A DNA stretch of 37,584 nucleotides from Candidatus Rokuibacteriota bacterium. GTDB taxonomy: Bacteria > Methylomirabilota > Methylomirabilia > Rokubacteriales > CSP1-6. This document shows, one piece after another, positions 1 through 8,740 of the stretch. The translations under genes and the position numbers were made by a program. The DNA lies in the NCBI GenBank assembly GCA_003220535.1, contig QHSU01000032.1, forward strand, positions 1 through 37,584. Reading direction: 5' to 3'. The notes beneath the pieces are model-generated. The model searched no databases, was not told the origin of the DNA, and saw nothing but the letters and a program-made list of their open reading frames with translations. Each line of letters starts with the position of its first letter. Positions within the stretch are counted from its first letter, which is position 1.

Positions 1-293
1 CGGCCGCCAGCGGGTTGGCCGGAGAGCTGGGTCCAGTGATCGCGGAAGCGGCGGCGCTGCCACCGCAGAATGGTAGCAGGGGCTACGATCACGAGGGACT
101 GCCGCCACCCGGTCCAGACCCTGGCCAGCCCGACCCAGAAGAGGCGATCCATCGTGCGAAGCTTGGGCCGAGGCTTCGTCCTCCTGTACACGGCGAGCTG
201 GTGGCGCAAGGCCAGGTTCTCGAGGGCGAGCTGGCGGTGGCCGCCGCAGAGGAACGGGAGAAGTCGAAGCAGGTGGAGCAAGAGGATGATCAT
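1..293 (-). CDS. Integrase-core transposase, N-terminal part (cut by window edge)
   Basis: On the minus strand an ATG at 293 opens about 97 codons that run off the window start. Visible motifs are [20 protein letters not shown] (about residues 18-37), then MDRLFWVGLARVW and a WQRRRFRDHW stretch. This is the HTH-type N-terminal segment of the rve-core transposases also found complete at 4959-5984 and 19367-20392; the DDE catalytic part lies outside the window. The wording is closer to the D-type integrase whose core survives at 6015-6773 than to copies A and C, but the two do not overlap enough to prove identity. The IS end upstream of the start was not delimited. Confidence 0.7.
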   Translation of the reverse strand, partial: MIILLLHLLRLLPFLCGGHRQLALENLALRHQLAVYRRTKPRPKLRTMDRLFWVGLARVWTGWRQSLVIVAPATILRWQRRRFRDHWTQLSGQPAGG

Positions 294-467
294 CGCGCCG
301 AGATTCTCTCCGGATCAGCGCCGACAGATCAACAACTTGCCGCCGGCCGAGGTTTTGGCGAAGGACAGGAGGTCGGCCCAAGGTAACCTATTCGAGCAAC
401 CGTCCCGGTCTGCTGCGCGTCGGCGGCGAGCGGCGACGACGGTGAGCGCAGCGCGTATGGTCATCAT

Positions 468-567
468 GCCGCGGGGCCACACGAGGCCGACGGCGCGTCG
501 CAGCCCGGCATTGCCGTTGATGATGGCGAGCACCGGTGCCCGCAAGCCGCGCGCGACGAGATCGTTC
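468..567 (-). pseudogene. IS256/Mutator transposase scrap
   Basis: Minus-strand translation gives LVARGLRAPVLAIINGNAGL followed by RRAVGLVWPR. This resembles the stretch before the second catalytic region of IS256-family (Mutator) transposases, where a GLR.P...GDG..GL..A....FPR pattern is typical. The usual GDG aspartate reads as NGN here, similarity stops after about 33 residues, and no ATG or flanking transposase sequence is present. It abuts the stop codon of the glycosyltransferase gene at 567, so it probably marks an old insertion that landed just downstream of that gene. Confidence 0.4.
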
Positions 568-1433
568 TAGCCGGCCAGGCGCTCATTGAACTCGGTAATG
601 GACAGAGGGTTACGCTCTAGGACCCGCCGCGGGTCGTATGCCACGTGGGAAATACGTCCGTCCTCGCGGACATCGAGGAGGCGGTCGAGCATCACGAGGT
701 TGAGTCCTGTCGACGCGAAGTAGTTTCGCCGTAGTCCAAGAGGCAGTTGCCAGGCTGCTTCGTAGAGCCTGAGGTTTTTTCGTCGTCGCTCTTCATTGTG
801 GAAATCGACTCTCTTGTCATATTGATGGTCCAGTGGGACGCCGAACTCCGGATCGTTGTGAGTGATGAACTGCGGCGTCGGTGGACCACCCCAATAGCTC
901 TGCGATAGCGACGCGGCCGCCTCGCGCGACATGGCGGGATGCTCGAGGCTCAGGATCATCGCATCGGCGGATGCTGGACGCCGTTTCCACTCGGCGACCG
1001 GACGACCAAACGAGATCAGTCGCAGACCGAACTCGCTGTCCTCGGACCCCCAGCCGAGGAAGGCCGGGTTGTAGCCGTTGACGGTAATGAAGTCATCCGT
1101 CCGCACCTTGCTCGATCCGGCACTGAGAAACCAGGTCAGATTCGTCGGTTCGGGGCGGTAGTCGACGCCCCGGATCGGAATGACGTCCACGTCCTGGAAG
1201 ATGAGGTATTTCGGCCTGAAGGCGTGAATCGCGTAGAGGGCGCCAACATTCCGGCTGAGAGCCAAGTTGAACGTGTCTCCCGGCGCCTGCTCGGCGACGC
1301 AGATCCGGAAGTTGTCTATGCCCTGGCTTTCGACGTACCGCGGCACCCGCTTAACGAATATGTCCAGGTATCTTCGCCGATTGCGATAAGGAACGACGAT
1401 GACCAGATCGCAGTCAGGACCAGCGCTCGACAT
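567..1433 (-). CDS. GT7-type (galactosyltransferase-like) glycosyltransferase
   Basis: A 288-residue soluble protein that probably transfers a hexose from a nucleotide sugar. It starts with a nucleotide-binding beta-strand motif (VIVVPYRNR, residues 11-19), has a DxD-type metal/nucleotide site in FQDVDVIP (D81, D83), and carries the diagnostic C-terminal GT7 block GYNPAFLGWGSEDSEFGLRL (120-139), equivalent to the F.GWG.ED motif of beta-1,4-galactosyltransferases. It has no signal peptide or membrane span. Its start overlaps the end of the upstream 2OG-oxygenase gene by 20 bp, so the two are almost certainly co-transcribed and translationally coupled. The acceptor is unknown; the partner enzyme suggests a hydroxylated protein or peptide (inference). 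It could also be a capsule-type GT, but no polysaccharide genes are nearby. Confidence 0.8.
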   Translation of the reverse strand: MSSAGPDCDLVIVVPYRNRRRYLDIFVKRVPRYVESQGIDNFRICVAEQAPGDTFNLALSRNVGALYAIHAFRPKYLIFQDVDVIPIRGVDYRPEPTNLTWFLSAGSSKVRTDDFITVNGYNPAFLGWGSEDSEFGLRLISFGRPVAEWKRRPASADAMILSLEHPAMSREAAASLSQSYWGGPPTPQFITHNDPEFGVPLDHQYDKRVDFHNEERRRKNLRLYEAAWQLPLGLRRNYFASTGLNLVMLDRLLDVREDGRISHVAYDPRRVLERNPLSITEFNERLAG

Positions 1434-2922
1434 GACGCGAATCCGTGGTGGTCCAGAGCGACAGCGAGTACCGCAGGCCCTGGACGACCGGTATCACCTC
1501 GTGCTGGTAGGCGCGGTGGCACGGGAAGCCCACGAGCAGTCCCGCACGCGGGGACACCTCGACGGCGAGTGGTGGAAACCGCAGCTCTCCGCCAGTGTAG
1601 TCGGCACCGCAGGTGTTCAGGTAGACGACCGCCGCAAACTCCCGCCATGGCGTATGGTTCGGAATCCACTTGCCCGCGGGATCCTGACGCTCGTTGTCCG
1701 AGTGCAGCGGATGGCTGTCGCCGGGGGACATCTCGCTGAGGAGCGTCAAGTCCACGGCGAGCGCGGTGGGCGTCGGGTACCGTTCCTGGAGGAGTCGAAC
1801 GATGTGGTTGCGCACCCGGGTCAGCAGGTCGTGAACGTTCGACTCCCCCGCGTCTTTGAAGGTCCTGGCGGGGATCTCGATACGAAGCGGAAACCGGCGG
1901 AGGCCTCTCGCGCCGGACGAGTTCAGGCGACGAAAACCGTCGATAAGCTTCGCACACTCTTCCGGCGACAGGAAGTTCGGCACCTCCAGGATCAGTGGCG
2001 GCGGGCTCGATGGCTCCGGCGGAGCAGGAGCCGACGGCTTCTCTGCCTGGCCCGCCAGGCCCGCGAAGGGGCGCAGGTGGAGCTTCGTGCGATGCTCGGG
2101 CGCGGGTACCCCGTCGGGCAAGAGACCCCGGAAGTAGTGCTTCTGCCATGGCTCATGCGTCGCCAGGAAGCCTGGCGAATGGAGATTGCGAAGGAACTCG
2201 CCTCGGCTCTTCGACCATTCGGTGTACGCATCGCGCGTGGCGAGGTCGCCGGCGAGGGCCGAAAGCTCCGGGGCAAAGGCCTCCAGCTCCCCTACGCGAA
2301 AGGGAACCACCATGCAGATCGGTTCGTCCGCTTCGAAGGTTATGGGATGGTGGGGGCGCGTCACGATCCAGTTCATCGTGAAGGTCGCCACCGACCAGTC
2401 CGTCTCGACGATTCCTTCGAGCGGATAGACTCCGTCCTTCGGCGAGTTCGCGGGCCCCCTCACGAGCAGGCTGTAGCCGGCGGGAGTTCGGAACAAATAA
2501 GGTAGGGTCCAGGTCAGGATGCCGTGGCCGAAGTGACTCACGGCCGGAGCCGGCAACCAGGCCCCCACAGACTCGATGCGAAGACTGTCCTGGGAAGTTC
2601 CTCCCGTCCATGTGACGCGAAAGGCACGGGAGTTGAAGACGAACCATCCCGCCTGGTTCGCAATCAGTAGAGGGAGACAGCGATTGGCGAAGTGCTGATT
2701 GGTGGCGTCCATCCAGGCTCGCGCCGACGGTGCGGGCCTGATCGGCAGCGCCGGGCCGCTGACCACGAAGGCCGTCAGCTTGGGTGGTTGGGAAGAGGTA
2801 CCGCTCACCTCCCGAGGGCTCCTCGCCGAGGCCGGTCTTGAGGCGGCCTCCCCTCCGAACGGCGCCCGAGCGCTGTTCGTCAGGGCGCGCATCATCCGTG
2901 TGGCGAGAGCCTTGATAGTCAT
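1414..2922 (-). CDS. DUF6065 / prolyl-4-hydroxylase-like 2OG-Fe(II) oxygenase fusion
   Basis: A 502-residue two-part protein. Residues 1-45 are low-complexity. Residues 48-235 match my recollection of DUF6065 (WMDATNQHFANRCLPL, SHFGHGILTW, LPYLFRTP, PLEGIVETDWS). Residues 310-492 are a P4H-type double-stranded beta-helix: NFLSPEECAKLI opens the domain, HSD gives the Fe ligands H407 and D409, H474 is the distal ligand and R484 (GLRYSLSLW) would bind the 2-oxoglutarate carboxylate. Arg rather than Lys at that place is the PHD/PKHD style. Residues 295-309 form a Pro-rich linker. It is the first gene of a unit with the GT7 gene (20-bp overlap). Expected reaction: hydroxylation of a prolyl or similar residue with O2 and 2-oxoglutarate; the target is not known. 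A weak GAAGG lies about 11 nt before the ATG. Confidence 0.82.
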   Translation of the reverse strand: MTIKALATRMMRALTNSARAPFGGEAASRPASARSPREVSGTSSQPPKLTAFVVSGPALPIRPAPSARAWMDATNQHFANRCLPLLIANQAGWFVFNSRAFRVTWTGGTSQDSLRIESVGAWLPAPAVSHFGHGILTWTLPYLFRTPAGYSLLVRGPANSPKDGVYPLEGIVETDWSVATFTMNWIVTRPHHPITFEADEPICMVVPFRVGELEAFAPELSALAGDLATRDAYTEWSKSRGEFLRNLHSPGFLATHEPWQKHYFRGLLPDGVPAPEHRTKLHLRPFAGLAGQAEKPSAPAPPEPSSPPPLILEVPNFLSPEECAKLIDGFRRLNSSGARGLRRFPLRIEIPARTFKDAGESNVHDLLTRVRNHIVRLLQERYPTPTALAVDLTLLSEMSPGDSHPLHSDNERQDPAGKWIPNHTPWREFAAVVYLNTCGADYTGGELRFPPLAVEVSPRAGLLVGFPCHRAYQHEVIPVVQGLRYSLSLWTTTDSRHVERWS

Positions 2923-3680
2923 AACTCTAGCGCCTTCAAGGGCTTAGGACTGCCGCTGAGTCTCTCAAACCAATGCTCTGCCGCGCAACAGTGAAGAACA
3001 CCGCCCCGAGACGATCAAAGGCCAAGCCGATCGGATGGCGGCCGTCGGTGTTAGGAAGAATCTCGAGCGGCCCGGACGCCGTCTCTGGGTGGGGATCCGC
3101 ACGAGCACGCTTCTCGCATGTTCGCATTCGCTCTGCAGGCTCGCAGCGACTGCATGGCGCTGGTCTCTTGACGGCGATACTTGGACGTCCTTGAAGTCCC
3201 GGGCAAACAGCGAGAGCACGCCGTCGGGCCCAATTCTCGCGCTCATCGGCACCATCGCGACCGTCGGGCTCCCTGCGATTGGTGTCTAGAGAATCGACGA
3301 TCGTAGGTCCGTCGTCGATTCACCCATGATAGCAATAACAACGCCGATCAGATACCTTTCCCGCCGTCTGCGCGTCCGCGGTGCGCGGCGCAGCGAGGAG
3401 CGAGACAGAGCCGGCCAGGAACGCGCGATGGTCCACAATGGCGGTACGTTATTGCTTCAGGCGAGGGGGCGTCAAGCGGGGATGACCCGCCTGATGTCTG
3501 AATAGCAACCAGACCGCATACGATCTTTGGCATTGACACTTCTGTAGTTCGAGCGTAAAAGCGCCGCATCCGTCGCTGGTCCTGTTCGTGGTGACCTTTG
3601 GGGGCAGCATGGATTCAAGAATCACCCGACCTCGAGGAGGTGCCTCGAGGCGGGGGCCCAGCCCGCTTTTCAGATAGGCC
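2923..3680. other. Divergent intergenic region
   Basis: 758 bp between the divergent oxygenase and polyproline genes. Minus-strand frames between about 2940 and 3290 give short protein-like pieces (for example GRHPIGLAFDRLGAVFF, reminiscent of a beta-propeller blade) broken across two frames, so a decayed gene is possible but not demonstrable. A 10-bp perfect inverted repeat lies at 3291-3321. I see no convincing promoter boxes and no RNA gene. Confidence 0.4.
3291..3321. repeat. 10-bp perfect inverted repeat (hairpin)
   Basis: GAATCGACGA at 3291-3300 is matched by its reverse complement TCGTCGATTC at 3312-3321, with an 11-nt loop. No T-run follows on either strand, so a classical rho-independent terminator is unlikely. 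Its place between the two divergent units fits an operator or the end of a decayed gene. Confidence 0.5.
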
Positions 3681-4646
3681 ATGGCCTGTAACATCACAAT
3701 CACCTCGGTCCTCGGGGTTGGAAGCCCCCAACCCACTCGCGTCCGGGTGACAGGGACCGCGATCGACTGCCCCAGTGTCGCTGTCGAGGTGCAGTGCCTC
3801 TCGTTTACTGTCAATGGCTTCGCTTTCGTGGATTCGGCGGGGAACTGGCTCGTCGAAATCACGGGTCTCTCGTCAGCCAACTTCTGCCGATGCAGCGACC
3901 AGTTTTCCGTTAAGGCGGTCTGCGGTGCGGACGCGAACTGCGTGGACAACTTCACTGGAGCCCTTCAGTGCGTCACCGTACCACCGCCACCGCCTCCCCC
4001 GCCCCCGCCGCCTCCACCGCCTCCGCCACCTCCGCCTCCACCACCGCCGCCGCCTCCGCCTCCGCCGCCTCCGCCACCTCCGCCTCCATGCTGCGGCTTT
4101 GCAATCATCCTTGTTGCAGCAATCCTAATCGGCCTGGCGGCGGCGGCGACCGTGGCGCTACTGGCCCTCCAGCTTTGTGTACACGTGCCAGTCCCTGGGT
4201 TCCTGTGGTGGATCGTGGCAGGAGTTGCCGCACTAGGCCTCCTGATCTTGCTCGCCTGTTACATCAGATGCTTGTTTTTCGGTTGCGGCTGTCCAGGCCG
4301 ATGCGATTGGCTCTTGATCGCTTGGGAATCATCTTTAGTGGGCGCGCTTGTTGCGCTTTACCTTGCGCCCTGCTGTGGGTGGGCGTTGTGGTGGCTGGCC
4401 ATTGTTTTCGGTTTCGCGCTTGCGTGGATCGTGACGTTCTTGCTTTGGGTTAGACGATGCCACCCGACCTGCGTCCAGATTTTCAGCGCACTTGGAGGCG
4501 CGTTAGGCATCGTCATCACGATCGTCAGTTATCTGAACCAGTATGTCCTTGTCACTCCGCATAATTGCGGCTTGCCATTGCTGCCGTTCATAGGCGCTTT
4601 GATCATTCTTCTCAGCGCCATAGCAGCACGTTTCTGTCATCCCTAA
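3681..4646 (+). CDS. Cys-rich polyproline multi-pass membrane protein
   Basis: A 321-residue protein of a kind I do not recognise. Residues 1-100 look like a small Ig/FN3-like beta domain (TRVRVTGTA, NGFAFVDSAGNWLVEI) with eight cysteines (3, 30, 39, 69, 71, 81, 87, 97). Residues 101-136 are 36 consecutive prolines. Residues 137-321 hold about six hydrophobic helices (roughly 139-165, 174-196, 210-229, 234-257, 266-290, 297-317) with cysteine-rich turns (137-138, 197-208, 231-232, 260-264, 296, 319). There is no N-terminal signal peptide, so the side on which the head sits is unclear. Translating 36 prolines should need EF-P. No strong ribosome binding site precedes the ATG. The gene reads away from the hydroxylase/glycosyltransferase unit, whose substrate it may be (hypothesis). 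Confidence 0.75.
   Translation: MACNITITSVLGVGSPQPTRVRVTGTAIDCPSVAVEVQCLSFTVNGFAFVDSAGNWLVEITGLSSANFCRCSDQFSVKAVCGADANCVDNFTGALQCVTVPPPPPPPPPPPPPPPPPPPPPPPPPPPPPPPPPPPPCCGFAIILVAAILIGLAAAATVALLALQLCVHVPVPGFLWWIVAGVAALGLLILLACYIRCLFFGCGCPGRCDWLLIAWESSLVGALVALYLAPCCGWALWWLAIVFGFALAWIVTFLLWVRRCHPTCVQIFSALGGALGIVITIVSYLNQYVLVTPHNCGLPLLPFIGALIILLSAIAARFCHP
3981..4088 (+). repeat. 36-codon polyproline tract
   Basis: 108 bp of CCN codons without interruption: 16 CCG, 10 CCT, 8 CCA and 2 CCC in irregular order. The mixed codon use shows it is not a fresh single-triplet expansion and suggests that the proline run itself is kept. Confidence 0.95.
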
Positions 4647-4704
4647 GGAGCCGATAAGTACCACGCCAAAGCTAGAGCAAACGCACGGGGTGCGCATTTC
4701 GGTC

Positions 4705-4773
4705 ATCGTGATCACTCAGATCGGGCGATCGTGATCAGCGAGATCGGCGGATCGTGATCGGAGCGAAGCGACG
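4705..4773 (+). repeat. Three direct repeats, period 23 bp
   Basis: ATCGTGATCA occurs at 4705 and 4728, and ATCGTGATCG at 4751, exactly 23 bp apart. AGATCGG follows at the same phase in units one and two. Such spaced multiple repeats are typical of the ends of some transposons (IS21 family, for example), but no transposase of that kind adjoins, so this may be a stranded transposon end. Confidence 0.6.
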
Positions 4774-4887
4774 CGGGGCGATTGGTCACTCGTCGAGCTT
4801 GGCCTCCTTTCTCCGCGAGGGTCCTTTTAACACAAGGCGGTGGGCGGCGGTCGCAGATGGCGTCGGCGAAGGTCGCCTCGCCGAGGT

Positions 4888-6014
4888 TGTCCCTTCTAAA
4901 AACTCGTCCGTCTTGATTCTCTTGCGTTTCTCGGGTCGATCAGGCTATCTGGCCGGTCATGGTCAGATGGCTTGGGATTCTCATTGGGACACTGCGGTCG
5001 ACCGTTCGCACGCACCGGGAGTTGGCGCTCGAGAACCTCGCGCTGCGGCAGCAACTCGCCGTGTGGAAGGCGCACCAGCCGCGGCCACGGTTAACGGCGC
5101 TGGATCGGATCTTCTGGGTCGTGGTCTCCATGGTGTGGAAGGGTTGGCGGAATTCGCTGCATGTGGTGCGGCCTGAGACCGTGGTGGGATGGCATCGGCG
5201 GGGGTTCAGGCGCTACTGGGCGTGGAAAAGTCGACACCGACGCGGTCGTCCCGGGATCGAGACGGAACTCCGAGACCTGATTCGGCGGATGAGCCGCGCC
5301 AATCCGCTCTGGGGCGCGCCGAGGATCCATGGCGAGCTACTGAAGCTGGGTCTGACTGTCTCGCAGGCGTCGGTGTCGAAGTACATGCTCCGGCTTCGGC
5401 GGCCGCCGTCCCAGGCGTGGCGCGCATTTTTGAGGAACCACACCAAGGATCTGATCGCGTTGGATTTCTTTACGGTGCCCACGGCGACCTTTCGGGTCCT
5501 GTTCGTGCTTGTGGTGCTGAGCCACGACCGGCGTCGACTGGTGCATTTCAATGTCACCGAGCATCCGACCGCAGAGTGGACGGCGCGGCAGCTGCTCGAG
5601 GCGTGCGGGCTGGAGGAGAGCCCCCGGTATCTGATCCGCGACCGGGACAAGGTCTATGGCGAACGATTTTCGCGTCAGGCCAGGATGTTGGACATCCGAG
5701 AGGCTGTTATTACGCCACGCTCGCCGTGGCAAAACGCCTATGCGGAGCGTGTGATTGGCTCGATCCGACGGGAATGCCTTGACCATGTCGTGGTGATCGG
5801 CGAACGACATCTGAGGTGGATCCTGTCGGAGTACGTCGATTACTACAACGGGACTCGGACACACTTGTCGTTGGCCAAGGACGCGCCCGAGCCACGGAGG
5901 GTGCAGCCGCCGAGCCTGGGCAGGGTTGTGAGGGTGCCACGCGCGGGTGGTCTCCATCACGAATATCTCCGCCGAGCGGCGTGATCACGGTCGGACGAAT
6001 AAGTAGAAGGCACA
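4888..6014 (+). mobile_element. Insertion sequence copy A (about 1127 bp)
   Basis: The left end TGTCCCTTCTAAAAACTCG (4888-4906) and the reverse complement of the right end (5996-6014) agree at 14 of 19 positions, giving an imperfect terminal inverted repeat. The same ends bound copies B (6774-7814) and C (19297-20420). One transposase gene fills the element. All three copies are preceded by GGT, so the true boundary could lie up to 3-4 bp outside. No target duplication is evident. The right end abuts a truncated integrase (D), so A probably inserted into D or arose beside it by deletion. Confidence 0.75.
4959..5984 (+). CDS. Integrase-core (DDE) transposase, copy A
   Basis: 341 residues. An N-terminal HTH segment ([17 protein letters not shown], about 22-38) and the [18 protein letters not shown] linker are followed by an rve catalytic core. 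The probable triad is the Asp of [10 protein letters not shown], the Asp of [10 protein letters not shown] and the Glu of [10 protein letters not shown]. The C-terminus has the [14 protein letters not shown] element typical of IS481/IS3-like enzymes. It appears intact and is close in sequence to copy C. It is the only gene of this IS; the ATG at 4959 is equivalent to the ATG of copy C. Confidence 0.85.
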   Translation: MVRWLGILIGTLRSTVRTHRELALENLALRQQLAVWKAHQPRPRLTALDRIFWVVVSMVWKGWRNSLHVVRPETVVGWHRRGFRRYWAWKSRHRRGRPGIETELRDLIRRMSRANPLWGAPRIHGELLKLGLTVSQASVSKYMLRLRRPPSQAWRAFLRNHTKDLIALDFFTVPTATFRVLFVLVVLSHDRRRLVHFNVTEHPTAEWTARQLLEACGLEESPRYLIRDRDKVYGERFSRQARMLDIREAVITPRSPWQNAYAERVIGSIRRECLDHVVVIGERHLRWILSEYVDYYNGTRTHLSLAKDAPEPRRVQPPSLGRVVRVPRAGGLHHEYLRRAA

Positions 6015-6773
6015 GCCGGCGGACTGGGCGTCCCGGGCTCATGAAGGAGATCGCGGCGCTCATCGTGCGGATGGCGACGGAGAATCCAGCCTGGGGCTAC
6101 AGCCGGATCCAGGGCGCGTTGAAGAACCTCGACCACCGCGTCGCGAGAAGTACGGTCGCCAAGGTCCTGAAGGACAATGGGATCCCACCGGCGCCCGGCC
6201 GGCCTTCATCGTGGCGCACCTTTCTGCGAGCGCACTGGGGCGCGATTGCCGCGGCCGACTTCTTCACGACGGAGGTCTGGACCTCTCGCGGGCTGGTGAC
6301 CTACTACACGCTGTTTGTGCTGGATCTCAAGAGCCGGCGGGTGCAGATCGTGGGCTCGACGCGGAATCCCGATGCGGCGTTCATGGCCCAGGCTGCGCGG
6401 CGGCTCACCGACGCCGTCGATGGGTTCCTGGCGGGCCATCGCGTCCTGATCTGTGACCGAGACGGTAAGTGGACGGCCGCATTCCGGGGCCTCCTCGAGG
6501 GAGCAGGAGTGCGCATCGCCTTGACGCCCGTCCAGGCGCCGAACGCCAACGCTTACGCAGAACGGTTCGTGCGTTCGATTCGCGAAGAATGCCTGGACCA
6601 CCTGATCCTGTTCGGCGAGCGGCGGCTACTGCACGTGCTCAAGGAGTTCGTGGTGCACTACCACGAGGAGCGGAATCATCAGGGCCTCGACAACGACTTG
6701 ATCGCGCCGGCTCCCCGCGCGCTCGGCAGCGCTCGAGTTCGTTGCCGCGAACGCTTGGGCGGCCTGTTGCGGT
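6015..6773 (+). pseudogene. D-type integrase-core transposase, both ends missing
   Basis: About 252 codons (frame from 6017) of a second, distinct rve transposase squeezed exactly between IS A and IS B. It starts mid-protein at [18 protein letters not shown], continues with [16 protein letters not shown] and keeps the full DDE set (Asp of AAADFFTTE, Asp of LICDRDGKW, Glu of [10 protein letters not shown]). It then breaks at RLGGLLR where IS B begins. The scrap at 12310-12462 shows the normal end of the family (RLGGLLRYYYQAA). The N-terminal third is absent. An internal ATG at 6041 could start a shortened protein, but without the DNA-binding part it would not be a normal transposase. Confidence 0.75.
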
Positions 6774-8112
<1,339 letters not shown>

Positions 8113-8237
8113 CCCAGGAACCCGCACGATCGGCACGATCGAGGAAAATTCGCACACGGGATCAACCACCGGCAAACTGATCCGGCCTGGCCTCGGGCCC
8201 CATACGCCCAGACGGGCCTCGAAGACCACCGCGGCAT

Positions 8238-8708
8238 GTGGAGGCGTCTCTGGAGGCACTCCAGGAGTTCGTCAACAACTTCACGTATCTCGGCGTCTTC
8301 GCCGTCCTCGTGCTCGGCAGCCTGGGAGTGCCGATCCCAGAGGAGATGCCGATCATCGCGGCTGCCGTGATGAGCCACGAGGATATCGTCCACTGGTGGC
8401 TGGCGTTGCCCGTCTGCCTCCTGGGGGTGCTGTCTGGCGATATGGTGCTCTACTGGGTCGGGCGGTACTGGGGCGAGCAGGTCCTCCACTGGCGACTGGT
8501 CCGACTGGTACTCTCGCCCGCGAGGCAGCAGTGGCTGAAGGCGGCCTACCGACGGCATGCGCTGAAGACCGTTGTCACGGCGCGGCACGTCATGGGACTC
8601 CGCGCCGCCGCGTTTCTGACCGCGGGCAGTGCGCACGTGCCGTTCTGGAAATTCGTGGTGGCGGACGCGGGCGCCGCCTTGGTCGGCGTCCCGTTGGCGT
8701 TCGGGTTG
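8238..8708 (+). pseudogene. DedA-family membrane protein, frameshifted at its end
   Basis: From the ATG at 8238 the frame encodes a DedA (SNARE-associated) protein: [20 protein letters not shown], then [29 protein letters not shown], and [17 protein letters not shown] with an amphipathic re-entrant region. DedA proteins move or flip polyprenyl or phospholipids in the inner membrane. At about 8708 one base appears to be missing: the next frame continues smoothly with [13 protein letters not shown] and a last hydrophobic helix ([18 protein letters not shown]). Unrepaired, the frame ends at 8792 with a nonsense tail. In the ancestral gene DedA was probably fused to the acyltransferase that follows. 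Confidence 0.75.
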
Positions 8709-8740
8709 CATACTTCTTCACGGATCAGATCAAGGCCATC

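Noticed and set aside
15..570. Plus-strand frames 15-386 and 70-570
   Set aside because: Antisense to the transposase N-terminus and the IS256-type scrap; no plus-strand domain.
2936..3255. Minus-strand short frames as a beta-propeller gene
   Set aside because: One fragment looks like a propeller blade, but the frame changes repeatedly and there is no start, so no gene is called.
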